From: an uncultured Collinsella sp.
GTDB taxonomy: Bacteria > Actinomycetota > Coriobacteriia > Coriobacteriales > Coriobacteriaceae
Assembly: GCA_937925715.1 (NCBI GenBank)
Contig: CALAMG010000024.1
Location: 7,568-71,567, forward strand
Length of the DNA stretch: 64,000 nt
Direction: 5' to 3'
Part shown: piece after piece, positions 1 through 8,416 of the stretch
Position numbering within the stretch: position 1 is the first letter of the stretch
How the letters are laid out: the number at the start of each line of letters is the position of its first letter
The notes under the pieces: model-generated
The model's database searches: none
Seen by the model: the letters and a program-made list of their open reading frames with translations, nothing else
What the model was told of the DNA's origin: nothing
Position numbers and translations under genes: made by a program

Positions 1-8
1 TGCTTTAG

Positions 9-36
9 GGCGGGCGCTACGGCGTCCGCCTTTTTT
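9..36 (+). terminator. Rho-independent terminator
   Basis: A 9-bp GC-rich stem (9-17 with 22-30) closes a UACG tetraloop and is followed by six T residues. It would end a plus-strand gene lying to the left of the window. Confidence 0.8.
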
Positions 37-83
37 GGAGCCGGACCGCTTCGGCTCCGTCCATCACACTCCCCCGACAAACA

Positions 84-125
84 GGAACAGGCCCGCTGGC
101 AGTTAGTTGCCAGCGGGCCTGTTCC
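84..125. repeat. Perfect 18-bp inverted repeat
   Basis: The arms 84-101 and 108-125 are perfectly complementary around a 6-nt loop. There is no T-run on the plus side, so it is not a standard terminator. The 1-356 stretch holds only this hairpin, the terminator at 9-36 and the palindrome at 302-339; I see no supported gene in it. Confidence 0.7.
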
Positions 126-301
126 CGAAGTACACCGTTGAATCGCACAGAGGGGAGGAATGCGAATCAAACTCAACAGGGCAGGCTTTTTCATCGCCTA
201 TTGCCTGCTCCGTTGCTGAAACCAATATAGTTCGCCGTGGTTTACTTTGCAGCATCAATATCCGCCGCCATAGCTTCTCCATAAGTTAGCCCAAGTAAAC
301 T

Positions 302-339
302 AAACCACCACAAAGGAGTAGGCACCTTTGTGGTGGTTT
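302..339. repeat. Dispersed palindrome family 1, copy 1
   Basis: A 15-bp arm reading AAACCACCACAAAGG is mirrored by CCTTTGTGGTGGTTT across an 8-nt loop. The same unit recurs at 707-745, 2286-2324, 3243-3278, 33779-33815 and 46442-46478, always between genes. It lies just past the 3' end of the minus-strand MGMT-like gene. Confidence 0.9.
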
Positions 340-356
340 TGGCCACGGCAGAGCCG

Positions 357-677
357 TTAGAGTCCGGCAAGCCAGCGACAGGCGGCCAAGTCGACGTGCA
401 TGGGATCGGTAAACGTCACACCCTCCCCCATTAAGAGCTCACGCTGAGCATCGGGGCCGCCAAAGGCAAAGCCCTCACAGATACGGCCGTCGGCAAACAC
501 CACGCGGTGACAGGGAATCTCGCCGGGGCGCGGATTGCTATGCAGGGCATACCCCACGTACCGCGCACTTCGTGGACGACCGGCAAGCAGCGCCACCTGG
601 CCATACGTGGCTACCATCCCCTCGGGGATCTGCTCGACCACCTCGTACACCCGTTCAAAAAAGCCCTCAGACGTCAT
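357..677 (-). CDS. MGMT family DNA alkyltransferase-like protein
   Basis: This 106-residue protein is the C-terminal catalytic domain of O6-alkylguanine-DNA alkyltransferase standing alone. The residues IPCHRVV carry the acceptor cysteine (about C56). Alkyltransferase-like (ATL) proteins, which only bind the lesion, usually have Trp there, so this one could still transfer the alkyl group. The N-terminal metal-binding domain of Ada/Ogt is absent. The start at 677 has a GGAAGGGAG ribosome binding site. Function is inferred from the motif; a purely lesion-flagging role feeding nucleotide excision repair is the alternative. Confidence 0.85.
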   Translation of the reverse strand: MTSEGFFERVYEVVEQIPEGMVATYGQVALLAGRPRSARYVGYALHSNPRPGEIPCHRVVFADGRICEGFAFGGPDAQRELLMGEGVTFTDPMHVDLAACRWLAGL

Positions 678-706
678 TGCTCGCTCCCTTCCACCCTGAA
701 AAGCAT

Positions 707-745
707 AAACCACCGCAAAGGGGACAGGCACCTTTGTGGTGGTTT
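707..745. repeat. Dispersed palindrome family 1, copy 2
   Basis: The left arm 707-721 (one mismatch, CACCGC) and right arm 731-745 flank GGACAGGCA-type loop sequence. It lies between the 3' end of the degV-like gene and the start of the MGMT-like gene. Confidence 0.9.
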
Positions 746-757
746 ATGGCAGGTCGG

Positions 758-1612
758 TTAGTTGGCGGGCTGGAAGAAGGCTACGGCTACGGCGCCAGGG
801 CCTACGTGGGTGCCGATGGTGGCACCAATGGTGTGAACGGGCAGTTCGCCCTCGGTGTGACCAGCCCACAGTGCCGCACTGTCCTCGATATACTTCTTGA
901 GCACCGCATCCGAAAGGCCCGTATAGCCGAGCGCCAGCGGCATGGAAAAGTCGATGCCGCCTGCCTTTTCGACCTTCTGGTTGAGCAGGTTCCGGCCGTT
1001 CTTGGAGCCACGAGCCTTGCCCAGCTGCACGATCAGACCGTCCTCCGCTGCCACAACGGGCTTCACATTGAGCAACGTGCCCACAGCACCAGCCGCAGCA
1101 GACAGGCGACCGCCGCGAACGAGGTACTCAAGCGTCTCGAGCAGGCCGATGACGACTACACGGTCGCGCACGGCCTCGACAGCCGCCGCGATCTGAGCTG
1201 CACTACGGCCCTCATCCACCAGGCGCAGGGCATACTCGACCAGGACGCGCTCGCCCAGGGTAACGTTATTGCTATCCACCACATACACATCGCCGCCCGG
1301 CGCCTCGGCAAGTGCGGTGCGGGCACTTTGGTTGGTACCCGAAAGCTTAGCGCCCACGGTAATAATCACTGCCTCATCGCCGGCCTCACGCGCCTCGGCA
1401 ATAGCCTGCGAAAACGCGTACGGGTTGACCTGGCCGGTCTTAGGCAGCTCATCGCGCTCCACGAGCATCTCGTAAAAGCGCTGGTGATCGATGTCGACGC
1501 CATCCATGTACACATCGGTGCCAAAGGTGACGGACAGCGGCAAAACGGCCAGTGCTGGGTGCTCGACCGGCGACATATCGCTTGCGGAATCGGTAATAAT
1601 GCGGACGGACAT
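758..1612 (-). CDS. DegV family fatty acid-binding protein
   Basis: This 284-residue protein opens with VRIITDSASD, the DegV signature, and has the usual two-domain DegV length. Family members bind a single long-chain fatty acid; FakB proteins of this family present fatty acid to the kinase FakA for phospholipid synthesis. No fakA is seen nearby, so a FakB role is not shown. The start at 1612 is chosen because the family motif follows it at once. A MarR regulator lies upstream on the same strand with a 118-bp gap and may control it. A second DegV protein is at 52852-53712. Confidence 0.88.
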   Translation of the reverse strand: MSVRIITDSASDMSPVEHPALAVLPLSVTFGTDVYMDGVDIDHQRFYEMLVERDELPKTGQVNPYAFSQAIAEAREAGDEAVIITVGAKLSGTNQSARTALAEAPGGDVYVVDSNNVTLGERVLVEYALRLVDEGRSAAQIAAAVEAVRDRVVVIGLLETLEYLVRGGRLSAAAGAVGTLLNVKPVVAAEDGLIVQLGKARGSKNGRNLLNQKVEKAGGIDFSMPLALGYTGLSDAVLKKYIEDSAALWAGHTEGELPVHTIGATIGTHVGPGAVAVAFFQPAN

Positions 1613-1730
1613 AGCGAATCCTTTCTTGCGCAGGTCCCGCGCAGGGAATTTTGACAGCAAGCCCCGGCACGGCATACGCGCTCAAACGGGACTATGCAGT
1701 TGTTAATTGGAAGCAAATGCCTTGGCGGCC

Positions 1731-2180
1731 TTAGATCTCGCGCAGGGTGTTGAGAATCGTGCGTAGCGACGCATACATCTGCTCGCGCTGCTCCACACCC
1801 ATAGCCTTACCGGTGGTATCGAGCACCTCGCGAATGATGCGGTCCGCCTCGCTCATACTCTCGCCGCCCAGAGCGGTCAGGCGCACCGGAGCACGATACT
1901 TAACGGCGGCATCGCCCGAATCATCGACCTCGACGTAGCCGCCCTCCTCCAGATGAGCGAGCGTGCGCGAGACGGCGGCGCGGGTCACGCCTGCCATGCG
2001 AGCGAGGTCGGCGCCAGTCAGGCCGTCCTTGCTGCGCTCAAGATAGTACAGGCACATAACGTCGGAGCCCTTGAGGCCCAGCCTTGCGCCCTCGGATGTC
2101 TTAATGCGCTGGATCTCCTTGTAGAGCCCGCTGATCAGTCCGACAAAGTCCTCGAAACGTGTCTCGTCGTTCTGCTGCAT
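1731..2180 (-). CDS. MarR family transcriptional regulator
   Basis: The protein has 149 residues, typical for MarR. A winged helix-turn-helix is visible at about residues 53-95 (LTGADLARMAGVTRAAVSRT, then a basic wing), between N- and C-terminal helices that would form the dimer interface. Family members are usually released from DNA by small phenolic or lipid ligands. The downstream DegV gene on the same strand is the natural target and suggests, without proof, a link to fatty acid sensing as in FabT-like MarR proteins. Confidence 0.88.
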   Translation of the reverse strand: MQQNDETRFEDFVGLISGLYKEIQRIKTSEGARLGLKGSDVMCLYYLERSKDGLTGADLARMAGVTRAAVSRTLAHLEEGGYVEVDDSGDAAVKYRAPVRLTALGGESMSEADRIIREVLDTTGKAMGVEQREQMYASLRTILNTLREI

Positions 2181-2285
2181 GGGAGACGACCGCCTTTCGC
2201 TTGCATAATGCTAACGGGTAAACATCTTAGTCGCATAAGGCGACACCCGTACCCAAATACCCCATTTGTTAACCCATCAACATAA

Positions 2286-2324
2286 AAACCACCACAAAGG
2301 GGACAGGCACCTTTGTGGTGGTTT
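2286..2324. repeat. Dispersed palindrome family 1, copy 3
   Basis: Perfect 15-bp arms (2286-2300, 2310-2324) around GGGACAGGC-type sequence. It follows the 3' end of the B3/B4 gene. Confidence 0.92.
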
Positions 2325-2350
2325 GGGGCATCAATAGGTTCTAGGCGCCG

Positions 2351-3070
2351 CTACAGCTCCACACAGGGATTGTCACGGGTCACAAGCGTCTTAACGACAA
2401 CCGTCGCTCCCAGATACCGCTCGAGCAGCTCGGCCAAGCGATCGATCGCGGCCTGGCAATCCCCCATCCGCTCGGGCTCTACACACTCAATCGCCAGGAA
2501 CGCATCGGCCGAATCGTCGGACAGGGCCGTTCGAACGCCGTCGCGCCAATTCCAGCAGCGGCACACGGCACCCGCATCATCGATGTAGGCGAGCTCGCCG
2601 GGCAGCGTCGGGTCATCTGCTTCCTCGCCAAGCGGCAAGAACGCATCGCCACCGTCGGTCACCTTCAAGCGAAGGTCTCCCTCGATCGCATGCAGATCCT
2701 CGCCTCCCACGGGCAGCGCGTAGGTCAGCGACACCGTGTTGTAAATATCCACCGCGGGCGTAATGTGGCCCACCGGCTTGCCTTTGAGCACGCGTTTGAG
2801 CAAGTTCTCGATCGAGCAGCGCGCGCCTTTCTTGGTCTTGAACAGACGATAGGCCTCGCGCCATGCCTTGACCGGTGCGTTCTCGCTGATAGTGTCGCTG
2901 GTCAGATGACGCTCCGCATCGATATTGGCGCGGTCGAGCAACGCCGCAATCGCATCCACGTCCTCTTGAGGAATCTGAGCCGTGGGCTTCATGCCCTCCA
3001 CGACCACAACACCGACCGCTGCCTGCGGAAACAGCTCCCAGAATGAATCCTCGGCAATAAAGCTCTTCAT
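2351..3070 (-). CDS. B3/B4 tRNA-binding domain protein
   Basis: This 239-residue protein resembles the stand-alone B3/B4 family, the domain found in the beta subunit of phenylalanyl-tRNA synthetase. Recognisable segments are LPVGGEDLHAIEGDLRL and the C-terminal LLERYLGATVV. Stand-alone members are thought to edit or bind aminoacyl-tRNA or related amino-acid adducts, but their activity is not settled. The start at 3070 is preceded by AAGGGAG. It appears monocistronic. Confidence 0.75.
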   Translation of the reverse strand: MKSFIAEDSFWELFPQAAVGVVVVEGMKPTAQIPQEDVDAIAALLDRANIDAERHLTSDTISENAPVKAWREAYRLFKTKKGARCSIENLLKRVLKGKPVGHITPAVDIYNTVSLTYALPVGGEDLHAIEGDLRLKVTDGGDAFLPLGEEADDPTLPGELAYIDDAGAVCRCWNWRDGVRTALSDDSADAFLAIECVEPERMGDCQAAIDRLAELLERYLGATVVVKTLVTRDNPCVEL

Positions 3071-3098
3071 ACGCTCTCCCTTCATTATGCGCGCCCGA

Positions 3099-3129
3099 GT
3101 GAGGGCGCCTAAACAAAAAGCGCCCTCAC
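3099..3129. repeat. Inverted repeat upstream of B3/B4 gene
   Basis: GTGAGGGCGC (3099-3108) pairs with GCGCCCTCAC (3120-3129) across an A-rich 11-nt loop. It lies 29 bp upstream of the B3/B4 start codon and could be a hairpin in its leader or an operator. Confidence 0.6.
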
Positions 3130-3242
3130 GACGGCCACCTTCAAAGTCCTACGGTGCCGTCACAAGAACGCTTGCGCTGTCCCCATCCGGAGAAGGGGAC
3201 GATATGTCAGGCGTATTGTAACCCGAGTCATCCACGCGAGCA

Positions 3243-3278
3243 AAACCACCACAAAGGTGCCTGTCCCCTTTGTGGTGG
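3243..3278. repeat. Dispersed palindrome family 1, copy 4 (inverted)
   Basis: The loop reads TGCCTGTCC, the reverse of the other copies, so this one is inserted in the opposite orientation. It lies just past the 3' end of pckA. Confidence 0.9.
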
Positions 3279-3297
3279 ATATGGACTCACGGCGAAG

Positions 3298-4968
3298 CTA
3301 GCGGCGAAGCCCCAGCAGCCCGCGGCCGCGATGACGGTCGTCGGCGGGCACCTGAGCGTGCGGGCCGGCGGCCTTGACGGACTCGGGCAGGTGCGAGTAC
3401 TTCTTCTCGAAGTTCTCCTCGAACATCACGGCCAGGTTGTGCGCGGCCTCGTCGTAGCGCGCGGTGCTCTGCCAGTACTGGCGCGGCACCAGGATACCGT
3501 CGGGCACGCCATGGCACGTGGTGGGAATGTCGACGTTAAAGATATCGTCGTGCACGAACTCGCTGTCCTCGATGGTGCCGTCGAGGGCGCGCGCGACCAG
3601 CGAGCGCGTGTAGGCCAGCTCGATGCGATGACCCACACCGTAGCCGCCGCCGATCCAGCCGGTGTTGACCAGGTACACACGCGTGCGGCCGTCGGCGATA
3701 CGCTCGCCGAGCATCTTAGCGTAGACCATAGGGTCGAGCGGCATAAACGGCTCGCCGAACAGCGAGGAGAACGTGGGCGTGGGCTCGGTGACGCCGACCT
3801 CGGTACCGGGGATCTTGGCGGTGAAGCCCGTCACAAAGTGATACATGGCGGCATCGGCCGTCAGGCGTGAGATGGGCGGCAGCACGCCAAAAGCGTCGCA
3901 AGTCAGGAACAGCACAACACTCGGAGTGGTGCCCATGCCCTTAGTCCACGCGTTAGGAATGTGCTCCACGGGATAGGCCACGCGCGTGTTGTGCGTGATC
4001 GAGATGTCGTCGTAGTTGGGCTTGCGGTTCTCGTCGAGCACCACGTTTTCGCAAATGGCGCCAAAACGGACGGCGTTGAAGATCTCGGGCTCGTGGAACG
4101 CATCCAGGCCCTCGCACTTGGCGTAGCAACCGCCCTCGACGTTAAAGATGCCCATGTCGGACCAGCCGTGCTCGTCGTCGCCGATCAGCAGGCGCGTGGG
4201 ATTGGCCGAAAGCGTGGTCTTGCCGGTGCCGGACAGGCCAAAGAACACGGCGGTCTCGTGCGTGACGGGATCCATGCTGGCCGAGCAGTGCATGGGCAGT
4301 ACGTCGTCCTCGACGGGCAGCAGGTAATTCATGACGCTGAAGATGGACTTTTTGATCTCGCCGGAGTAGCCGGTGCCGGCAACCAGAATCACGCGCTCCT
4401 GGAAGTTGATGACCACGGCGGCGCTGGAATTGAGGCCCTTAATGGTGGGATCGCACTGGTAGCCCGGCGCGGCCAGCACGCAGAAGTCTGGCTCGCCGGT
4501 GCGCGCGATTTCGCGAGCGAGCGGACGGGCGAGCATTTGCTTAATAAAGAGCGCCTGGCTGGCACGCTCGCAGGCGACGAGCAGGCGACGCGTGTGGTTG
4601 CGGTCGGCGCCCGCCATGCCGCGCGTGACGAACACGTCGCGCTCGTTGAGGTAGTCGACGATACCGGTCTTGATGGCCTCGTAGCTCTCGGTCGAAAGCG
4701 GGCGGTTGACGGCGCCCCAGGCAATCTTGTCGTGAACATCGGGGGTGTCAACGATAAAGCGGTCATTGGGGGAACGGCCGGTACGCTCCCCCGTCTCGAT
4801 CACCAGCGCGCCGTTGGATGCCATGCGGCCTTCTTCGCGGCGGATAGCGTGCTCGACGAGCTCCGCGGCGGGCAGATCGACCAGCAGACGGGGTTGATTC
4901 TCGGCGGGATCTTCGACCAGCGTAATACCAAAATTGGACAGAACTTCTGCAGGGGTAACACCAGGCAT
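3298..4968 (-). CDS. pckA: Phosphoenolpyruvate carboxykinase (ATP)
   Basis: The enzyme interconverts oxaloacetate plus ATP with phosphoenolpyruvate plus CO2 and ADP; in anaerobes it often runs toward oxaloacetate and succinate. The 556-residue length suits the ATP-dependent family. Visible motifs are RTGRSPNDRF, the P-loop GLSGTGKTTLSA, the metal-binding IGDDEHGWSD and a C-terminal adenine-binding region with RTRVYLVNTGW. The start at 4968 is set by a strong AAAGGAGG site. A perfect 16-bp palindrome lies 75 bp upstream and may carry repression. The last 20 residues are unusually Arg/Gly-rich. Confidence 0.97.
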   Translation of the reverse strand: MPGVTPAEVLSNFGITLVEDPAENQPRLLVDLPAAELVEHAIRREEGRMASNGALVIETGERTGRSPNDRFIVDTPDVHDKIAWGAVNRPLSTESYEAIKTGIVDYLNERDVFVTRGMAGADRNHTRRLLVACERASQALFIKQMLARPLAREIARTGEPDFCVLAAPGYQCDPTIKGLNSSAAVVINFQERVILVAGTGYSGEIKKSIFSVMNYLLPVEDDVLPMHCSASMDPVTHETAVFFGLSGTGKTTLSANPTRLLIGDDEHGWSDMGIFNVEGGCYAKCEGLDAFHEPEIFNAVRFGAICENVVLDENRKPNYDDISITHNTRVAYPVEHIPNAWTKGMGTTPSVVLFLTCDAFGVLPPISRLTADAAMYHFVTGFTAKIPGTEVGVTEPTPTFSSLFGEPFMPLDPMVYAKMLGERIADGRTRVYLVNTGWIGGGYGVGHRIELAYTRSLVARALDGTIEDSEFVHDDIFNVDIPTTCHGVPDGILVPRQYWQSTARYDEAAHNLAVMFEENFEKKYSHLPESVKAAGPHAQVPADDRHRGRGLLGLRR

Positions 4969-5042
4969 GGGGCCTCCTTTAAAAACGCGGCACGTGGACG
5001 CGGCGCGCACTTTACTCACGTAAAGCCCGTTGTACCCGATAT

Positions 5043-5058
5043 GCAAAAACGTTTTTGC
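5043..5058. promoter_or_regulatory. Candidate LacI/CcpA-type operator of pckA
   Basis: GCAAAAACGTTTTTGC is a perfect 16-bp palindrome with a central CG, the architecture of LacI/GalR-family operators. It lies 75 bp upstream of the pckA start codon in the promoter region. The regulator is not in the window. Confidence 0.5.
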
Positions 5059-5110
5059 GGCAAGGGCGGCAAGCCCGCCCAACGGTCAAAAATCGCAGGC
5101 AAGCGGCCCA

Positions 5111-5247
5111 GTCATTGGGGACGTTCTTAAACGACTAGTCATTGGGGACACTCTTGAACAGGCAACATTCAAGGAGTGTCCCCGGATGCCGGCACTTAGG
5201 GACGTTCCCAAAGTGCCGGCACATAAGGAACGTCCCTAAGTGCCGAC
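5111..5247. repeat. Dispersed element family 3, copy 1
   Basis: A mosaic of short inverted units: GGGACGTTCTTAAACGACTAGTCATTGGGGA, then paired GTGCCGGCACTTAGGGACGTTCC-like segments that fold back on each other. Related copies lie at 60435-60593 and 63796-63899, with a fragment at 43696-43740. It fills most of the 4969-5347 gap between the divergent pckA and flippase genes; nothing else but the pckA operator is seen there. Confidence 0.8.
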
Positions 5248-5347
5248 TACCGAATGGCGCCGCCGAAATTATCGAACAACCTGTTCAAAAACACGAGCGG
5301 ACACCGCGGTGTCTATACTAGAGCGCAGCAATAGAAAGGACTCCGCT

Positions 5348-6928
5348 TTGAGCATCACGCCCCTCGATAGCATTCGCCGCGCCATCGCCCGCCGCAACGG
5401 CACCTCCAACCCCGCTGCATCGAGAGACGGCGCCGCGAAGGCCCGGGGCGGCCGCATCGAGAACGGCCTCTTCCCTGCCTCGCACACTGCCGAGGAACTC
5501 GCACGCATCCAAGAGCTGAGTCAGCGCAACGCCGGCGGGCCCGATAGCAGCCAAGCCACACGTCGCCGGCGCGAACGCGATCGGGAGCCCGGCCCCGTCC
5601 GCCGCATGGTCAACGCTTGGTGGAACCGTCTGCTCGGCGCCGTCTACGGCGGCGGGTTCTCCACGCAAGAGGCTGAATACGAAGAGCACGCCACCAGCCG
5701 CGACTATCTTTGGAACACCCTCGGCACCGCCGTGTGGGGTCTGGCGTTTCCGTTACTCACCATCGTGTCTACGCAGCTCGTGGGCGCCGAAGAAGCCGGC
5801 AAGTTCTCCATCGCCTTTGTCACCGGCACGCTCATCATGATCGCGTGCAACTACGGCGTGCGCAATTTCCAGGTCTCGGACATCGACGAAAAGACGTCCT
5901 TCGCCTCCTACCAGCTCAATCGTTGGATCTGCGGAGCGCTCGCCCTAGGCTGCGGCCTCATGTATAGCAGCGCCCGCGGCTATGACGCGCAGATGGCGAC
6001 GATCGGCCTGGGCGTCTACCTGTATAAGGTCATCGACGGCGTCGCCGACGTGTACGAAGGCCGCCTGCAGCAGGCCGACAAGCTCTACTTGGCTGGAATG
6101 AGTCAAACGCTACGCTCCGTCGGCGTCATCGCGGTCTTCAGCGTGGCGCTGTTCTTCACGCGTAGCATGCCCATCGCGGCCATGGCCATGGGCATCGCCG
6201 CGATCGCCTCGCTCGTGCTGGTCACCGCGCCGCTCGCCCTGCTCGAGACCGAAAAATCGCGCCGCGTAAGCCTGCGCGAGGTCGGCCACCTGTTTGTCCA
6301 GTGCGCCCCACTCTTTGGCGCGCTATTCCTGTTCAACCTAATTGAGAGCATGCCCAAGTTTGTGATGGAAGGCACGCTGGCATACAAATATCAGCTGTAC
6401 TTTAATGCCCTGTTCTTTCCGGCGCAGGCTATTTTGCTGAGCATTGGATTTATCTATAAACCGCAGCTCCTGCGCTTGTCGAGCATTTGGGCTAATCCTC
6501 GCAAGCGTCATCGCTTTGACCTGATTATTGTTGCCGTTATGGCGCTGATCGTGGTCATCACCGGCGTGTGCGCCGCATTTATGGCAGGTCCCGGTATTCC
6601 CCTCATGAGCTTTATGTACGGCCTCAGCTTTGAGCGCTACCGTACGCTGGCGTTGCTGATGGTCGTCGCCGGCGGTGTCACCGCGGCCATCGACTTTATC
6701 TACGCCATCATCACGGTGCTACGCCACGCCGGAGACGTCACCAAGATCTACCTGATCTGCTTCGCCGTAAGCGTGGTGCTGCCGGTGATCTTGATTAAGC
6801 TGCTGGGTCTGATGGGCGCCGTGGTGAGCTACCTAGCCATCATGGCCCTACTCCTGGTGCTACTGATTATCGAGTACGCCCACATCCGCCAACGCATCGA
6901 ACGCGACCGCAACCCATGCGGCGCCTAA
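5348..6928 (+). CDS. Oligosaccharide flippase family membrane protein
   Basis: The first 120 or so of 526 residues are hydrophilic and basic (RRRRERDRE), followed by a membrane domain with about 12 hydrophobic segments, starting near YLWNTLGTAVWGLAFPLLTIVSTQL. This resembles the MOP superfamily of polysaccharide and lipid-linked sugar flippases. The start is a TTG at 5348 with AAAGGA seven bases upstream; the ATG at 5240 would have no ribosome site and would read through repeat sequence. No glycosyltransferases surround it, so the substrate is unknown. Confidence 0.75.
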   Translation: MSITPLDSIRRAIARRNGTSNPAASRDGAAKARGGRIENGLFPASHTAEELARIQELSQRNAGGPDSSQATRRRRERDREPGPVRRMVNAWWNRLLGAVYGGGFSTQEAEYEEHATSRDYLWNTLGTAVWGLAFPLLTIVSTQLVGAEEAGKFSIAFVTGTLIMIACNYGVRNFQVSDIDEKTSFASYQLNRWICGALALGCGLMYSSARGYDAQMATIGLGVYLYKVIDGVADVYEGRLQQADKLYLAGMSQTLRSVGVIAVFSVALFFTRSMPIAAMAMGIAAIASLVLVTAPLALLETEKSRRVSLREVGHLFVQCAPLFGALFLFNLIESMPKFVMEGTLAYKYQLYFNALFFPAQAILLSIGFIYKPQLLRLSSIWANPRKRHRFDLIIVAVMALIVVITGVCAAFMAGPGIPLMSFMYGLSFERYRTLALLMVVAGGVTAAIDFIYAIITVLRHAGDVTKIYLICFAVSVVLPVILIKLLGLMGAVVSYLAIMALLLVLLIIEYAHIRQRIERDRNPCGA

Positions 6929-7007
6929 TTAGCTGCCCAGTCACCGGAATTTGCGATGGAATCACCCCGTCTGGGGTCTCGTTGCGGACAATATTCATCA
7001 CGCAAAA

Positions 7008-7130
7008 CTAAGTGAGTAGACTTTTACCGAATCCCCGACCACACCAACAGAGCACAAGTCTGTGACCTGCGGTTTTATTGAGGCAAATATGTTGGGTGCT
7101 CGGCATTTCCAAAAAAGTCTACTCACTTAG
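7008..7130. repeat. Long-loop inverted repeat (family 5)
   Basis: CTAAGTGAGTAGACTTTT (7008-7025) is matched exactly by its reverse complement at 7113-7130, with 87 bp between. It lies in the 395-bp gap between the flippase and metallophosphoesterase 3' ends. No coding sequence is seen inside. Confidence 0.8.
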
Positions 7131-7152
7131 CCAGCGGGCAGCCAAAAAAGAA

Positions 7153-7190
7153 CCGCCGCGACGTCGTTTGACTCCGTTGCGACGGTTTTT
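7153..7190 (+). terminator. Rho-independent terminator
   Basis: An 11-position stem (7153-7163 with 7175-7185, one mismatch and one wobble) is followed by TTTTT. It would end transcription of the flippase gene. Confidence 0.7.
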
Positions 7191-7270
7191 CGAGCATTTT
7201 CGCGCTGTCGAGGACGCAGACGCTCCTCATTTCTAGCGCTTACCGAGTAAGAAGGCGCTACTCTCCGAAA

Positions 7271-7303
7271 GTAGTCAAAAAAGCCCCGTCCCAAATTAGC
7301 TAC
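7271..7303. repeat. Partial copy of family 4 hairpin
   Basis: AAGCCCCGTCCCAAATTAGCTAC here closely matches the right half of the full hairpin at 53808-53869. Only half of the unit is present. It sits just past the 3' end of the minus-strand metallophosphoesterase gene. Confidence 0.6.
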
Positions 7304-7323
7304 GGTAGATCGGCGGAACAAGG

Positions 7324-8163
7324 TTATTCGCCCGGGTTGATGTTCGCGTAGAACTCGGCCCCGTCGTCCAGGCGCAGGATGCCCACGCGGCCGAACTCGG
7401 AGCCGGTGGCGGCGGCGCAGTCGATGTCGATGCGATCGGGCACGCCGGCAGTGTCCTCGCCGCCCAAGCGCACGATCCGCCCTCGTCCCGATTCCTCATC
7501 GAGCCCCGCCAGACCACCGACCTCGCAATAGCGCCCAAGCGATACCGTGGGCGTGTGACCGCTCACCACGACCGGGCCCTTGCCCTCGGCAGAAAGCAGC
7601 CCGGTCGACGCATCCCAATAGCCATGACGAATCCACAGCAGGTCATCGGACGACTGTACCGCGAGCATCTGCTGCAGCAGCTCGCGATCGGCACCCACCG
7701 CCCCAACGCCATCGGCACAATCGACGCCATGCTCAAGCAAAAACGCGCGCGCCGCCTTCATCTCGATTCCAGCATGTACCAGCAGATACGGGCGCTCCTC
7801 GGTCTCGACCACCGCGTAGAGCGGCAGCGCGGCCATCCATCGCACGAGCTCCTCGTATGCCTCAAATTCCATGTCGTTGAGCTGCTCGCACGTCGTCCAG
7901 CCACCGTTGATATCCCAGGTCTCAGCATCGAGCGGATCCTGGCCAACGATGGCATCGAGCATGATCTGCTCGTGATTACCCTTGAGCACGCGGGCGTTGG
8001 GCAGCGAGCGCACGAGCTTAATAACGCCGACCGGATCGGGCCCGCGATCGATCATGTCGCCCAACACGTACAGCGTGTCGTCGGACGTCAACGAGATCTT
8101 AGACAGGGCCTCGTCAAGCGCACGCACGTGCCCGTGAGCATCAGATGTCACATAGATCGCCAT
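7324..8163 (-). CDS. Metallophosphoesterase (calcineurin-like)
   Basis: This 279-residue protein shows the full phosphoesterase motif series: SDAHGH near the N-terminus, GDMIDRGPD, GNHE, a later LVHAGIE histidine and GHTP. The layout resembles bacterial PPP-type serine/threonine phosphatases and ApaH-like dinucleotide hydrolases, which bind two metal ions. Substrate cannot be told from sequence. The start has an AAGGAGAGG site. It is monocistronic. Confidence 0.88.
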   Translation of the reverse strand: MAIYVTSDAHGHVRALDEALSKISLTSDDTLYVLGDMIDRGPDPVGVIKLVRSLPNARVLKGNHEQIMLDAIVGQDPLDAETWDINGGWTTCEQLNDMEFEAYEELVRWMAALPLYAVVETEERPYLLVHAGIEMKAARAFLLEHGVDCADGVGAVGADRELLQQMLAVQSSDDLLWIRHGYWDASTGLLSAEGKGPVVVSGHTPTVSLGRYCEVGGLAGLDEESGRGRIVRLGGEDTAGVPDRIDIDCAAATGSEFGRVGILRLDDGAEFYANINPGE

Positions 8164-8416
8164 GGTACGCCTCTCCTTGCATTGCGGCCGAAGCCCGGTG
8201 CCGCAACTAAAACTTCAAGTTGAACTTAAACGTTACCCATTGTACTCCGTTGCAATAAAGCTGGAAAGGGTTTCCGAGCAGAGGCAAAGACGGCAGCCGT
8301 CTATGACGATATCGCGCACGCCCGCAATCCAACCCCATAAACCCACCATCTTTGGGTACAAATAACCACAGACAACTGACCGTGCCACGCCAACCACCCA
8401 GGAGCGGACACTATCC

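Noticed and set aside
107..289. 60-codon open frame near the left edge
   Set aside because: It begins inside a hairpin, has no ribosome site and no recognisable features.
572..1654. 360-codon open frame on the plus strand over the DegV gene
   Set aside because: It is the antisense shadow of a GC-rich gene; the minus strand has a clear DegV family protein and this frame has no motif.
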